Source: CBDFLD01 sp965249005
GTDB lineage: Bacteria > Acidobacteriota > UBA6911
Direction of reading: 5' to 3'
Assembly (NCBI GenBank): GCA_965249005.1
Contig: CBDFLD010000023.1
Location: 434,001 to 498,000, forward strand
DNA: 64,000 nucleotides
The notes beneath the pieces are model-generated. The model ran no database searches. It worked only from the letters and a program-made list of their open reading frames with translations, and was not told the DNA's origin. Of this stretch, positions 17,307 to 27,900 are shown piece by piece. The position numbers and the translations under genes are program-made. Position 1 is the first letter of the stretch. Every line of letters begins with the position of its first letter.

Positions 17307-19058
17307 GATGGAGCTCGCGGTCTCCTGAATATACCGTTGGATCTGGGACTCCAGCACCGACAGGGGAATCGCGCCGTGACCCAGCACTGCATCGTGAAAC
17401 TCACGGAGGTCGAATTTTTCCGCCAGCACTTCTTCGGCGTGACGACGAAGTTGCCGGATCTTTAGCTCACCGATCTTGTACGCTAGAGCCTGACCAGGCC
17501 AGGAAATGTAACGATCGGTCTCGGTGGTCACTTCGTGCAGCGAAAGGGCGGTATGGCCGGACAGATAATCCATAGCCTGCCGACGTGTCCAACCCATGGC
17601 GTGGATTCCCGTGTCCACCACGAGTCGACAGGCACGCCACATTTCGTAGGTGAGCCGGCCGAAGTTGGAGTAGGGATCACGATAAAATCCCGCCTCGAGG
17701 CCCAGGCGCTCCGCGTAGAGCCCCCAGCCCTCTCCGAAGGCCGAAATGCTGGCAAATCGCCGGAAGCTGGGAATGTTCTCCAACTCTTGTTGCAACGCGT
17801 TCTGCAAGTGATGGCCCGGCACTGCCTCGTGGAAGGTAAGAGCTTCCAAGGTATAAAGAGGCCGACTTCGCAATGCATAGGTATTCACCCAGTAGTACCC
17901 GGGCCGCCGGGTGCCGACGGGCGCGCGAATGTAGCGGCCCGCTGTGTATTTGGGGGCCAGATGCTCGGGCACCGGTTCGACGCCGTATGGCAATCGAGGG
18001 AGTGTCTGAAACATCGACGGTAGTTTGGCGTCCATCTGCTTTGCGATGTAGGCAGCGGTCCGAAGTAGTTCTTCCGGAGTTTCAGCGTAGAAACGGGGGT
18101 CGGTGCGGAGAAACTCGAGCAGTTTCGCAAGGTCTCCCTCGAAACCCAACTGACCCATGACCTGTCCCATCTCCCCCAGAATGCGGTCTACTTCACCAAG
18201 CCCGATTTTGTGTATCTCCTCGGGGGAGAGCGCCAGGCTGGTAAAATGGCGGATTAGAAAATCATAATATTCCCGTCCCTCGGGTAAGTCGGAAGCTCCG
18301 ATGCTCGACCGAGCACCGGGGATGTATGTCTGCCGCATGAAACTCGAAAAAGTACGATATCCGGGGACCACCGCTTCGACGATTGTCGTCTGGCCTTCCT
18401 TTCGCAAGCGCTCCTGCTCATGCGCTGGAATCGCGGAGGCGATTTCCTGGAAAGGCGCGTAGAAGACAGAATCCGTGGTATCTTCGACCACGTGGGAATC
18501 GATGGTCACCTCGAAGCCCTCGAGCACCACTCGGGGCAGGGTGAAGCCGCGTTTCAATCCGTCTTGCATCAAGCGAACATGTTGCGCGACATAGTCGGGG
18601 AACGCGCGCAGGCGAGAAAGATAATTCTCGTAATCGGAAACGGTGTCAAAGGGCATGCGGGTTGGAAGCCGGGCGAAATCGACATGAAAACCGTCATCCG
18701 CTAAAATTGGAATCTGGTAGGACCGAAACTCCGCGGCCTCGAGCTTGTCCTCGAGCTGGCGTCCGAACATGTCGTAGTTGATCTGATCTGCGTTGCCCAG
18801 TTGGCCTCGATCGATTTGCCGCAGCCGCTCCAGGAATAGACTTCGAGATTCGTGTCGCCGTACTTCGTCCGCTTCTTTCACGGAGGGAAGGCGATGGTTG
18901 AAACCGCGAAATCCTGATGTCGTCGCCAGAAGCGGATCCTCTTGGATTTCGAACTGCCACGCCTCCTCGAACAGGGCGGCGAGTCGCTGGTCGGCCCGTT
19001 GGGAATGACAACTCGAGAGCCACAGAAGTGCAGCGCAGCAGATAAAACGCGTTCTCAT
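17298..19058 (-). CDS. DUF885 metallopeptidase-like lipoprotein
   Basis: AAGGAGG 8 nt before the ATG at 19058 fixes the start, giving 586 residues. The leader CCAALLWLSSC ends in a lipobox-like cysteine, so the protein is probably a lipoprotein of the outer or inner membrane. The whole length matches DUF885. The metal-site segment is LTFHEAVPGHHLQNAL, followed by FGEGWGLYAERLG and the conserved C-terminal block YLSGHTALSLHEV to SWPGQALAYKIGELKI. DUF885 proteins are predicted zinc carboxypeptidases acting on exported peptides, and the HE...HH residues are intact. The gene is monocistronic and convergent with the symporter, its stop lying inside a MITE-like repeat. Confidence 0.85.
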   Translation of the reverse strand: MRTRFICCAALLWLSSCHSQRADQRLAALFEEAWQFEIQEDPLLATTSGFRGFNHRLPSVKEADEVRRHESRSLFLERLRQIDRGQLGNADQINYDMFGRQLEDKLEAAEFRSYQIPILADDGFHVDFARLPTRMPFDTVSDYENYLSRLRAFPDYVAQHVRLMQDGLKRGFTLPRVVLEGFEVTIDSHVVEDTTDSVFYAPFQEIASAIPAHEQERLRKEGQTTIVEAVVPGYRTFSSFMRQTYIPGARSSIGASDLPEGREYYDFLIRHFTSLALSPEEIHKIGLGEVDRILGEMGQVMGQLGFEGDLAKLLEFLRTDPRFYAETPEELLRTAAYIAKQMDAKLPSMFQTLPRLPYGVEPVPEHLAPKYTAGRYIRAPVGTRRPGYYWVNTYALRSRPLYTLEALTFHEAVPGHHLQNALQQELENIPSFRRFASISAFGEGWGLYAERLGLEAGFYRDPYSNFGRLTYEMWRACRLVVDTGIHAMGWTRRQAMDYLSGHTALSLHEVTTETDRYISWPGQALAYKIGELKIRQLRRHAEEVLAEKFDLREFHDAVLGHGAIPLSVLESQIQRYIQETASSIRP

Positions 19059-19172
19059 GGAAAGTCCTCCTTCGAGGCCAAGCATAACATTCCACCCGCT
19101 TGCGCCCGAGCCACGATGATCCCCCCATGCGTCTCTGGGTGAGAGACACCCAAGATCCAGTATGGTGATACA

Positions 19173-19364
19173 ATGCGCGAAATGCGATCAAAGAAGCCAC
19201 TGCTGGCTGGCCTGGCCTGTTGCTCGTTGCTCCTGGTGGTGACGCTCCCGGCGCGTAACGATGGGCGCACGAACGACTGTGTGCGGGCGCGGCAAGTGGA
19301 TGGGAGCATGGCTTGGTCGAGTCCATTTTGGGTTGGGGAGAGACCCGAAAATCCCGATCGGTAA
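19173..19364 (+). CDS. Possible 63-residue exported peptide upstream of mqnC
   Basis: An ATG at 19173 opens a basic start and hydrophobic core (LLAGLACCSLLLVVTLPA) that reads like a signal peptide, then 30 polar residues. It ends 9 bp before mqnC on the same strand, so it could be co-transcribed. No homologue can be named and the ribosome site is weak; it may be a non-coding leader. Confidence 0.3.
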   Translation: MREMRSKKPLLAGLACCSLLLVVTLPARNDGRTNDCVRARQVDGSMAWSSPFWVGERPENPDR

Positions 19365-19373
19365 CGAAAGCTC

Positions 19374-20444
19374 ATGCGCGTTTCTAAATCAATCGACCAG
19401 GATCTGATTCTTGCCAAGGCGCTCGAAGGGGAGAGAATCACCTCCGCGGAGGCATTGTCCCTCTATCGAGATGCCGACTTTCTCGATGTCATGCGCGCGG
19501 CGAAGCAGATCCGCGGACGCAAGCATGACCCGCGGGTCGTTACCTACACGATGTTTCGCGTCGTCAACTACACCACCTTTTGCAACGTCGACTGTTCATT
19601 TTGTAGCTTCTACGAACCGATGGGGTCTCCTGCCGGACAGTGGCTCTCGCGAGATCAGATCATCGAGAAAATGAAGGAAGCCGCGGCGCTGGGTGCGCGG
19701 CAGATGTTTCTTCAGGGTGGAGTCAATCCCGAGATTCCCTTCGACTACTACCTGGATGTTCTTCGAGCGGTCAAGGAAACACTTGGAGCAGACATTCATA
19801 TCCGCGCCTTCTCACCCGTCGAGCTGCTGGGCATGGAGCGACAAACGGGCCTTTCGTTGCGTCAGGTGCTGGCGGAGCTCAAAGCCGCCGGCATGGACTC
19901 CGTCCCGGGAGCGGGGGCTGAGATTCTGACCGAGCGGATGCGGCAACTTCTTTCACCCCAGAAGGCATCGGTTTCCGAGTGGGTGCGGGCAATGGAAATC
20001 TGTCACGAAGAAGATCTTCCCGGAAGTGCCAACATCGTTTTCGGGTCCGAAGAGACGCCGGAAGAAGTAATCGAACACCTGCATGTGATTCGGGAGCTTC
20101 AAGATCGGACCGGCGGATTCCTGTCGTTTATTCCCTGGACTTTTCAGCAGCAGACCAAGCGATTCCGCGTGCGCAAGATTCCTGCACACGAATACCTCAA
20201 GGTACTCGGCATTTGTCGCATCTTTCTGGACAACATCGACCATGTCGAAACGTCGGTGATGGTCCTGGGGGAAGCCACTGGATCGCTTGCTCTCCACGCA
20301 GGTGCGGACGATGTTTCTTCCGTGGTGATCGAAGAAAACGTGCTCAAGAGCTTCGGACTCAAAACGGAAGAAAAGGCCCGTGCGTTCATTCGGGAAAGCG
20401 GCTTCACTCCCGCGCAGCGCGACCTGCTCTACAATCTAAAGTAG
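19374..20444 (+). CDS. mqnC: Cyclic dehypoxanthinyl futalosine synthase, radical SAM
   Basis: This 356-residue radical SAM enzyme has the cluster motif CNVDCSFCSFY (CxxxCxxC) at about residues 66-76, preceded by NYTTF. It also has GGVNPEIPFDYY, the substrate-region SVPGAGAEILTERMR and FIPWTFQQQTKRF, all characteristic of MqnC rather than the related MqnE or CofH. MqnC cyclises dehypoxanthine futalosine in the futalosine route to menaquinone, so the organism probably makes menaquinone this way. The other mqn genes are not in the window. The start codon follows only a weak ribosome-binding sequence. Confidence 0.9.
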   Translation: MRVSKSIDQDLILAKALEGERITSAEALSLYRDADFLDVMRAAKQIRGRKHDPRVVTYTMFRVVNYTTFCNVDCSFCSFYEPMGSPAGQWLSRDQIIEKMKEAAALGARQMFLQGGVNPEIPFDYYLDVLRAVKETLGADIHIRAFSPVELLGMERQTGLSLRQVLAELKAAGMDSVPGAGAEILTERMRQLLSPQKASVSEWVRAMEICHEEDLPGSANIVFGSEETPEEVIEHLHVIRELQDRTGGFLSFIPWTFQQQTKRFRVRKIPAHEYLKVLGICRIFLDNIDHVETSVMVLGEATGSLALHAGADDVSSVVIEENVLKSFGLKTEEKARAFIRESGFTPAQRDLLYNLK

Positions 20445-20459
20445 GGACGTTCCCCTTTT

Positions 20460-21143
20460 CTATCCCAACTCCTGCAATAGACGATTTGCGAGCCCCGGGG
20501 CATCGACATCATGTTTGAGGTAAACAAATACGTCTTTTGACTGAGCTCGAACCCAGCCGGCCCACTCCCGTAGTTCCTGGTCAGTATATGAGGTTTTCCG
20601 AAGCCTCATGTAAACAAACGGTGCGGTTACCCGCCTCGTCGCTGGACTCTCATCGGCTTCGACCACACCCAAAGAGACGGCATGGCCCGACAAGAGATCG
20701 AAGACATCCTCGGAGAACCACGACGGATGCCGGAATTCCACGGCCAGCGGTGCCCGGGATGAAAACTTGCCGACGAAATCGCCGAGCCGCTCCATGTCCT
20801 TCTTGAAGTTGGGTGGCAGCTGAACCAAGATGCAGGCGAGCTTGTCCTCCAGCGCTCCGGCACTCGTGAGAAACCACTCCATTTCCTCGTCGACGTTGCG
20901 CAACCGTTTCCGATGGGTGATCCTTTGGCTCAGCTTCAGTGCAAAGCGAAAGCTTTCCGGGACCTGCTCCGCCCATCCCGCGACTGTGGAAGTTGAGGGA
21001 ATGCGGTAGAACGTATTGTTGATCTCGGTTGTCGAGAAGCTCTGTGCGTAAAAAGAGAGGTAGTCCTTCGCGGGTAGCTTTTCCGGGTAAAAGTTGCCCT
21101 TCCATTCCTTGTAGGAAAAACCCGATGTGCCGACGTAGATCAT
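20460..21143 (-). CDS. DUF72 (YecE-like) protein
   Basis: The 227-residue product begins MIYVGTSGFSYKEW, the diagnostic start of DUF72, from an ATG with GGAG 9 nt upstream. Other family blocks are FSTTEINNTFYRIPS, FALKLSQRITHRKRL, LVQLPPNF, AVEFRHPSWF and VYMRLRKTSYTD, ending in a KHD motif (YLKHDVDAPG). The family adopts a TIM-barrel fold of unknown biochemical role. It starts 17 bp after the stop of the aminotransferase gene on the same strand, so the two are likely an operon. The 3' side carries a GGGACGTTCCCC word shared with a large palindrome at 61455-61512. Confidence 0.85.
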   Translation of the reverse strand: MIYVGTSGFSYKEWKGNFYPEKLPAKDYLSFYAQSFSTTEINNTFYRIPSTSTVAGWAEQVPESFRFALKLSQRITHRKRLRNVDEEMEWFLTSAGALEDKLACILVQLPPNFKKDMERLGDFVGKFSSRAPLAVEFRHPSWFSEDVFDLLSGHAVSLGVVEADESPATRRVTAPFVYMRLRKTSYTDQELREWAGWVRAQSKDVFVYLKHDVDAPGLANRLLQELG

Positions 21144-21160
21144 ACAATCCACTCCCCGGG

Positions 21161-22243
21161 TCAACTGTCGGTACGACCCACAAACTCGTCAATCGCGGCC
21201 AATAGCTCTGCCAGGTCTTCGATGGTGATGTCCCCCATATGGCCGATTCTAAACGTGGTCTCCTTCAACTTGCCGTAGCCATTCGACAACGTCATCCCCT
21301 TCTCTGCCAGCCAATCATTGAGTCCGGCAACCGAAATCTGGCGTGTATTGCGAATAGACGTCAAGGAGACAGACTCGTAGCCAGACTCGGGAAAGAGGGC
21401 AAAGCAATCCCTCGCCCATGCGCGACACCGCTCGGCGAGTTCTAGTCGCTCGGCAAACCAGCGTTCGAGTCCCATCTCGAACATTTGCTCCAATCGGCGT
21501 TCCAGCCCGAACAAGACCGGCACACAGGCGGTCGTTGGAGTCTGCGAACGCCGATGGTACTTCTCGAACTCCAGAAAGTCGAAGTAGTACCCCCGGCTAG
21601 CAACCCGACTTGCGCGCTCCATCGCCTTTTCACTGACGGCGAGAACAGTCATCCCGGAAGGAAGACCCAGACCCTTCTGCGTCCCCGCCAGCAGAAGGTC
21701 GATCCCAAGCTCGTCAAAAGGTATGTCCACAACCGCCAGGGAGGTCACGGCATCCACAAGGAAAAGGGTATCGGGAAACTGGCGCATCACTTCGGAAATT
21801 TCTCTCAGCGGATTCGTCACCCCCGTCGACGTCTCGCTGTGGACCACGGCCATTGCGTCAAAAGAGCGCTTCTTCAAGGTTCGTTCGAGGAGCTCGGGCG
21901 AGTTGGGCTTTCCCCACTCCACGGAAAGTGCTTCGGCCGACTTCCCATTTGCGATCGATATCTGATGCCAGCGCTCACTGAAGGCACCGCAGGTCTGGTG
22001 CAGGATCTTGCCGCCGACGAGATTCCGTACCCCACCCTCCATGACACCGGTGGCCGACGAAGTACTCAGATAAACATGGGCGGAGGTCTGCAATAGCTTC
22101 CTGAGCTTCGAATGGATACTGGCGTACAGCTCCTGAAACTCCTGGCTGCGATGCCCGATCTGGGGCCGTGCCAATGTTTGCAAGAGCTCAGCGCTCACTT
22201 CCGTGGGTCCCGGAATAAAGAGCTTCTTGCTTGCCTTGCTCAT
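21161..22243 (-). CDS. Class V aminotransferase (SerC/alanine-glyoxylate aminotransferase-like)
   Basis: The 360-residue PLP enzyme starts MSKASKKLFIPGPTEV at 22243, after a close GGAGAG. The PGPT opening, the HRSQEFQELY segment, VVHSETSTGVTNP, LVDAVTSL (PLP-ring Asp) and the Schiff-base region LAGTQKGLGLPSG with its Lys place it with alanine-glyoxylate, serine-pyruvate and phosphoserine-like aminotransferases. A role in serine/glycine metabolism is likely but not proven. It is upstream of, and probably co-transcribed with, the DUF72 gene, and divergent from a small lipoprotein gene. Confidence 0.85.
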   Translation of the reverse strand: MSKASKKLFIPGPTEVSAELLQTLARPQIGHRSQEFQELYASIHSKLRKLLQTSAHVYLSTSSATGVMEGGVRNLVGGKILHQTCGAFSERWHQISIANGKSAEALSVEWGKPNSPELLERTLKKRSFDAMAVVHSETSTGVTNPLREISEVMRQFPDTLFLVDAVTSLAVVDIPFDELGIDLLLAGTQKGLGLPSGMTVLAVSEKAMERASRVASRGYYFDFLEFEKYHRRSQTPTTACVPVLFGLERRLEQMFEMGLERWFAERLELAERCRAWARDCFALFPESGYESVSLTSIRNTRQISVAGLNDWLAEKGMTLSNGYGKLKETTFRIGHMGDITIEDLAELLAAIDEFVGRTDS

Positions 22244-22422
22244 AAACTCTCCGCGCCTTTGACTTCCCCAATCCTCGACTCTAAGATGACGAGCAATCAA
22301 GGTATGAGAATGAATTATCGCAGTTTCATGCTCGTTTTTGCAGCCCCGTGGGCGCTCTTCCGCTGCAGGGGCAATATCGATGGCCCACCGCAATTCTACT
22401 TAGTCAGATCGTGGAGGTTACC

Positions 22423-22854
22423 ATGGGAAAGCCAGTCGTTGCACGTGTCGGGTCTCTGCTGTTGTTGACGCTCTGCGGGTGCGGTCAGTCTCCGGATTGG
22501 GATCGCGTCAAGGATGATGCGGGAAGAACACTGGATGACGCGCAACAACAGACGCGTGAAGCGCTCGAAGATGCACGGAGACAGGCGTCGCAATGGAAGA
22601 AATTGTCCGAAGAAGAGATTCAAAAATTGTGGGCCGTGGAGTACAAGACCATCCACATCTCCGGCTCGGACACGGCGGTCTTCGACGTCAGACTCAATGA
22701 TCTGGGTAAAGAACGGTGGGAATGCTATCACGTCACGGAAGCGACTCAAGGAAAGGTTTTTTACCTTAAAAGGCCCGCGGCCAGCTCGCTCCGGTATCTC
22801 CCCTTGAGAGACCTGTTGCGTGTTGTCCTGCTTCTGGGCGATGGGAACGGCTAG
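22423..22854 (+). CDS. Small lipoprotein with DUF4177-like C-terminal domain
   Basis: GGAGG precedes the ATG at 22423. The 143-residue product has a leader with lipobox LCGC, then a highly charged amphipathic helix (VKDDAGRTLDDAQQQTREAL to about residue 65), and then a small beta domain. That domain (VEYKTIHISGSD, VRLNDLGKERWECYHVTE, KVFYLKRP) matches the pattern of DUF4177-like proteins. It is predicted to be a membrane-anchored periplasmic protein of unknown function. It is transcribed in the same direction as the large membrane fusion gene 170 bp downstream. Confidence 0.65.
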   Translation: MGKPVVARVGSLLLLTLCGCGQSPDWDRVKDDAGRTLDDAQQQTREALEDARRQASQWKKLSEEEIQKLWAVEYKTIHISGSDTAVFDVRLNDLGKERWECYHVTEATQGKVFYLKRPAASSLRYLPLRDLLRVVLLLGDGNG

Positions 22855-23021
22855 CGTTCCCCGGTTCCGGTCGAGCGCCGGAAAGATGCCGATCGATGGA
22901 ACCTCCCGCCTTCGCTAGCACTCCTGTGGCTACGTACACCAGCGTATTTGCGATTTAGGGTTCGCTGGCATTGTCGCGGTCCGATAGACATTCTGCGGCA
23001 AAATGAATATCCTGAGCCGGT

Positions 23022-24854
23022 ATGGGCGATAGATCCGATGACACCCCCATTCTTTCGCAAGATCGCGAGCGCGAGGTGGCCAGCTTCGCAACAAACCTTT
23101 TGACTCGACGTCAGATGCGGCATGTTGCAGCCACTGCTGCGCTCCCCGATCGTTATTCGATCCGCCCGGCAGAGGAAGATAAGCGCTATCTTTGTTGTGT
23201 GGAGGCACCGGAGGTCAAGGTCTTCGTCCAACGAGGCTTTAGCGTGAAGTCCGTTGCCGCGAAGAAATACCCCGAAGGCACTATTTTCCTGGATGGAGCT
23301 TCTCAAGGAGAACCCTTCCTGGACCTGTCCCGTCAAGTGCTCAACTTGGATCACCACGAAGGCTGCATTCGGACCTTTACCCTCGCTACCTGTGAACAGG
23401 CCTTGCTGTTGACCCTCCGGGGACTCGACATCAAGGAACGACCATGGACCATCTACGCCAACGAGCCGGACCTGGACACCGTCTTGGCGATCTGGGTCTT
23501 GCTGAACGGCATGCATTTGCGGGGCGAGAAGACACGAATTCGACGAAAGATCATCCCCCTTGTCCGGCTCGAGGGACTCATCGATGCGCACGGCCTGGAA
23601 CTGCAGGAGTTCAGTGGTTTTCCCGAGGATTTGCTCCAGCGCACCTCCAAGAGACTGCAGCGTCTCTTGGATGAGGAAAAGCAATTGAAGGCGTCGGGAT
23701 CGTGGAACGAGATCGATTTTTTGAACTACACCGCCGAGCAACTGCGCAGCGTCGACCGCATGATCTATCCGTCCGACTATTTCGAAGGGCTCCGCAGTGT
23801 GGAGGAAATACTTCGGGTGGACTTGACTCCCAACCGGACCGCTGTCCTCTGCCGCTCCGGTAGCGGCATTTATGAGCTCGAGACGGATCTCAAGAAGCTT
23901 TACGGAAAACGGCTGGGACTTGTCATTCTCCAGAAAGACCCCAAAACCTACACGGTGCGCCAGGTGGACCCTTTTCTGCCGGACACCCTCGAGGCCGTTT
24001 ACAGGAAACTCAACATCCTGGACCCGTCCGTGAGTAGCGTCGATTCTGAAAACCGTTGGGGAGGCTCCGCCGAGATCGGGGGCTCGCCGAGGCGCGACGG
24101 CTCTCGGCTCAGCCCGCAGGAGATTGCCTATGCCTGCCAGCAGGCGTTCAGAAAGCCCGACTTGACCAGCCGATTGGCAGTGGCCGCCCTTTCTCTGTCC
24201 CTCACGGGACTGATCATTTTGTCGGGATGGGTCGCGCTCTGGTTGTTTCCGGAACGCGACCTGGACAAGATCTTTCGCCACCAGCAGCTAGGGTTTTCCG
24301 TTGGCAGCCTCGCCGCGTCCTTGCTTCTTCTTGCACTGATCGCACGAAAAAGGCCTCGCTTGTACGGCATTCGGTTACCCGGAGGTTGGGACTGGCTTTG
24401 GGTGACACCTCTGGCACTTGCCGGCGGTCTGATGGGAGGGGTCTGGAGGCCGACGGGCTCGATCGACCTGATCACACTCGGGACCGTGCTGGCAATGCCA
24501 CTCGGCATCGAGCTCGCGTTTCGGAGTCTCGCTCATGGAATACTGATTCGAGACTTCAAGAGCCTGTACGGCAGTCGCTCCTGGTTTCTTTCGTGGCCCG
24601 TGGTTATCTCGTCACTCTTTTATACTCTGTGGACGCTTTCGCCTTGGGTTCCCCTCACCTTTCCCTCATTCGAGCTGTTTGCGACCGGCGGAAACTGGAT
24701 CCCACCCATCGGAGCGGTGTTGTTTGGAATCTCCGCAGCAGTTGCCCGCGAGCGATCCGCCAGTGTGGTCGCGCCTCTATTGTTGCACTATGGCGTCGTG
24801 CTGATCTGTCTCGTATTGAGCTATCCCCTCTCTGGAATCCGCTTTCCGCTTTAG
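23022..24854 (+). CDS. DHH-like phosphoesterase domain fused to CPBP-like membrane domain
   Basis: The protein is 610 residues. The soluble N-terminal 340 residues contain FLDGASQGEPF and LNLDHHEG (109-114), followed by YANEPDLDTVLAIWVLLN. This resembles the metal-binding DHH region of nanoRNase/exopolyphosphatase-type phosphoesterases, although not all canonical motifs can be found by eye. From about residue 375 there are roughly seven to eight membrane spans with a degenerate CPBP/CAAX-protease signature: IELAFRSLAHGIL stands in for EExxxR, and PLLLHYGVV supplies a late His. The second-motif His is not obvious, so protease activity is doubtful. I do not know a characterised protein with this architecture. 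An internal, 476-codon antisense frame is only a shadow. Confidence 0.6.
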   Translation: MGDRSDDTPILSQDREREVASFATNLLTRRQMRHVAATAALPDRYSIRPAEEDKRYLCCVEAPEVKVFVQRGFSVKSVAAKKYPEGTIFLDGASQGEPFLDLSRQVLNLDHHEGCIRTFTLATCEQALLLTLRGLDIKERPWTIYANEPDLDTVLAIWVLLNGMHLRGEKTRIRRKIIPLVRLEGLIDAHGLELQEFSGFPEDLLQRTSKRLQRLLDEEKQLKASGSWNEIDFLNYTAEQLRSVDRMIYPSDYFEGLRSVEEILRVDLTPNRTAVLCRSGSGIYELETDLKKLYGKRLGLVILQKDPKTYTVRQVDPFLPDTLEAVYRKLNILDPSVSSVDSENRWGGSAEIGGSPRRDGSRLSPQEIAYACQQAFRKPDLTSRLAVAALSLSLTGLIILSGWVALWLFPERDLDKIFRHQQLGFSVGSLAASLLLLALIARKRPRLYGIRLPGGWDWLWVTPLALAGGLMGGVWRPTGSIDLITLGTVLAMPLGIELAFRSLAHGILIRDFKSLYGSRSWFLSWPVVISSLFYTLWTLSPWVPLTFPSFELFATGGNWIPPIGAVLFGISAAVARERSASVVAPLLLHYGVVLICLVLSYPLSGIRFPL

Positions 24855-24911
24855 AGATCGAGCGTACACCAGGTGGGGTGTTGTAGTGAGCGGAAAGTGG
24901 AAAACGGACGG

Positions 24912-27900
24912 CTACTTCAGGTTGAAACGAGATTCGATCGCCCGAAATAGTTCCAGAGTCTGCAGCGACCTGTTTCCTTGCAAGACTTCGCGCGTCGAGC
25001 GTTCCAGCACGGTTTCGACGTCCACTAGCGCTTCATGTTTGGTACGCGCATCCATATCGGACTCCAGGAACCGGGTTCTTATCTCCGAAACCTTGGACTC
25101 TCGCTCCACCCCGAGATAAGTCGCAATGACGTCTCCCATGCCTGATTTGGTAGTCGACATCAGGCGAGGAACCATGGTAATGCCACCATGGTTGACAATG
25201 TGGTTGACGGCCTCGGTGACGACGATTTCCTTGCGCAGCGCGTGGCTCTCGAAATGCTCGCTGAACTCGTCGCGGAGCTTTTTCGGGAAGTAGGAATCCA
25301 TGAATGGCCACGCAACCTCGCTATCGGGTAAGTGGCTGTACATCGCAAGCTGATAGGCCCACATTTTGGTGTATCCCAGCAGAACAGCAAGCAAAGGACG
25401 AGGAAGTCCGTCCCCGCGCTCTTCATTGGCCATGAGGTCAACCCGGACGGGAATTCCCTCGCTGGAGCGATTCAGGATCCCTCCGCCCACCATTTCGTCG
25501 ATCCGAGCCACGAAACTCTTGTATTGGGAACGGCTCCGCAGATTGTCCAAGGTCACGGCCCGGGCCTGGAGCAGGTTGTCGCGCAACACTAGCGTGGCGA
25601 CTTCTTCGGTCATTTCGGCCAAGAGCTGATTGCGTTCTTGCTTGCTCGCGAGGATTCCCTTCTTGACCAGCACGTCCAGCAGAATCTTGATGTTGATCTC
25701 GCGGTCCGACATGTCGACGCCGCCAGAATTGTCGATCGCGTCCGTATTGATGAGACCGCCCTGGTACCAGTACTCAATTCTTCCAGTCTGTGTAAATCCC
25801 AGGTTGCCGCCCTCCACAACAACTCTGGCCCCGACATCCCTGCCGTCTATGCGCACCCGATCGTTGGCACGATCTCCAACATCCGCGTCCTCTTCCATTG
25901 ATGCCTTGACATAGGTGCCGATCCCACCGTTGTAGAGCAGGTCGACGCGAGCCATCAGGATTCTTCGAATCATCTCTTCGCCGCTTACACTTTCGCCTTC
26001 GAGGTCGAGCAATTTTTTGACCTCGGCAGACAGAGGAATGGCCTTCGCCGAGCGATCGAACACTCCGCCGCCCCGGCTTATCAGATTGCGGGCGTAGTCG
26101 TCCCAAGTGGAACGCGGCAGGCCGAACAGTCTTTGGCGTTCCTGATAGCTTTTTCCCGGATCCGGATCGATGAAGATATGCATGTGGTTGAAGGCTGCCA
26201 CGAGCCGGATTGTCCGGCTCTCCAGCACTCCGTTACCAAAGACGTCACCGGACAGATCACCGATTCCGCAGACAGTAAAGGGTTGGGTCTGGATATCCGT
26301 GCCCAGGTTGGCAAAATGATGCTTCGCGCATTCCCAGGCACCTCGTGCAGTGATCCCCACTCTCTTGTGATCGTATCCCGTGCTTCCTCCAGAGGCGAAT
26401 GCATCGTCCAGCCAAAAACCATATTGCGAGGAAACGGAATTCGCCGTGTCAGAGAGATGCGCGGTTCCCTTGTCGGCCGCCACAACCAGGTACGCATCAT
26501 CACCGTCATGCCGGACCACTTCAGGGGGATGCAGGGTCCGGCCATCGACGATGTTGTCGGTCACGTCCAGAAGCCCCGAGATGAACTCCCGGTAACGATC
26601 GAGCAGGTAGGTATCCAGGCCCGGCCCCGACGGGTAGTTGCCCTTGAGAACGAATCCGCCCTTGGCCCCCACCGGAACGATGATCGTATTTTTGACCATT
26701 TGAGTTTTCATGAGACCGAGAACCTCGACTCTGAAATCGTCGGGCCGGTCACTCCAGCGAATTCCGCCTCGCGCGACGGGACCGCCACGCAAATGAATCC
26801 CCTCCAACATGCGCGAATGAACGTAGATCTCATACATTGGACGGGGCGAGCCCATACCCTCCACCATCCTACAGTCCACCTTGATCGAAACCACCGGGCG
26901 TTCCGGCAGCTGAAAGAAGTTGGTCCGCACAGACGATTGAATCAGATTCTGAATGCCGCGCAGCACTTCGTCCTCGGACAGCCGGTGGACTTGTTCGAGG
27001 TACTGTTGCACTTCCCCGTCGCATCGCTCCATGGCTTCGGCCCGGTCCTCGGTGAGGCGGGGGTCAAACCGCACGGAAAAGGAATGATAGAGCGCGGTGG
27101 TCGCGCCGCTGTTGCGCAACAGAACTCCGTTGACCGTCTCCGCGTTGTAATTCGGCCGGATCTGGAGCAGGTGATTCCGCACGGTGCGCAGGAGCTCGAC
27201 TTCACGCCATGCAAGACCTGCTCTGAGGATCAGTCCGTTCAGCGGATCGTCGGTGGTTCGCTCTTCATCCAACGCCCGGAGAGCATCGGCAAATTGACCT
27301 TCCCGCTCGAACAGCGCGGACATGTTCACGGCAGGAGCCTGAAGCTCGAAGCGGTAGAGATAACACTTTCTTCCCTCCGGAAGAACCAGCGGGACCCGCA
27401 TTTCGTCCGTCACCTCGAGTCCGAGGTTTTGCAGAGTTCTCAAGGTGTCCGTCAACCCAAGAGGCATTTCTGAATACAGATTCAGCCGCGCCAACTCCGA
27501 GGAACGTCGCATGACCCGGACCTCGAGGCGCCCTTCCAAGTGTTGCAGATGCCACAGGTCGTCCGGAACCTGTTCGGGCGATGTCACTTCCCGATAGAGT
27601 CCGCTTCGGCTTTCCGGCCGCACATAGCGTCGGAAGAAGCGGCGTCCTTCCCTCTCTCCGAACCTCGACTGCAACTCCTTCGCGACGCGGCTCTCCCACG
27701 TCGAAACGATCGGTGCCGTAATCTCGCGAACGGTCTCGGGAACGACCTCGTGCTCGAGACGTGTCGAATCAAAGTAGAACAGCATGATGCTCGCCGCACG
27801 GGTGGATCTCGAAGTGTGAAAGGAGATCGGCCCCAGCCGATCGCTGAGCGCCCGCAAGAGCAATGCTTCCGTGCTGTAAGAATAGCGGAGTCGTGAAAAT

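Noticed and set aside
22851..24281. 476-codon minus-strand frame
   Set aside because: It lies antisense to the DHH/CPBP fusion gene; it has His/Arg/Gln-rich shadow composition and no domain.
26133..27473. 446-codon plus-strand frame
   Set aside because: It is antisense to the clearly conserved NAD-glutamate dehydrogenase and has no recognisable motifs.
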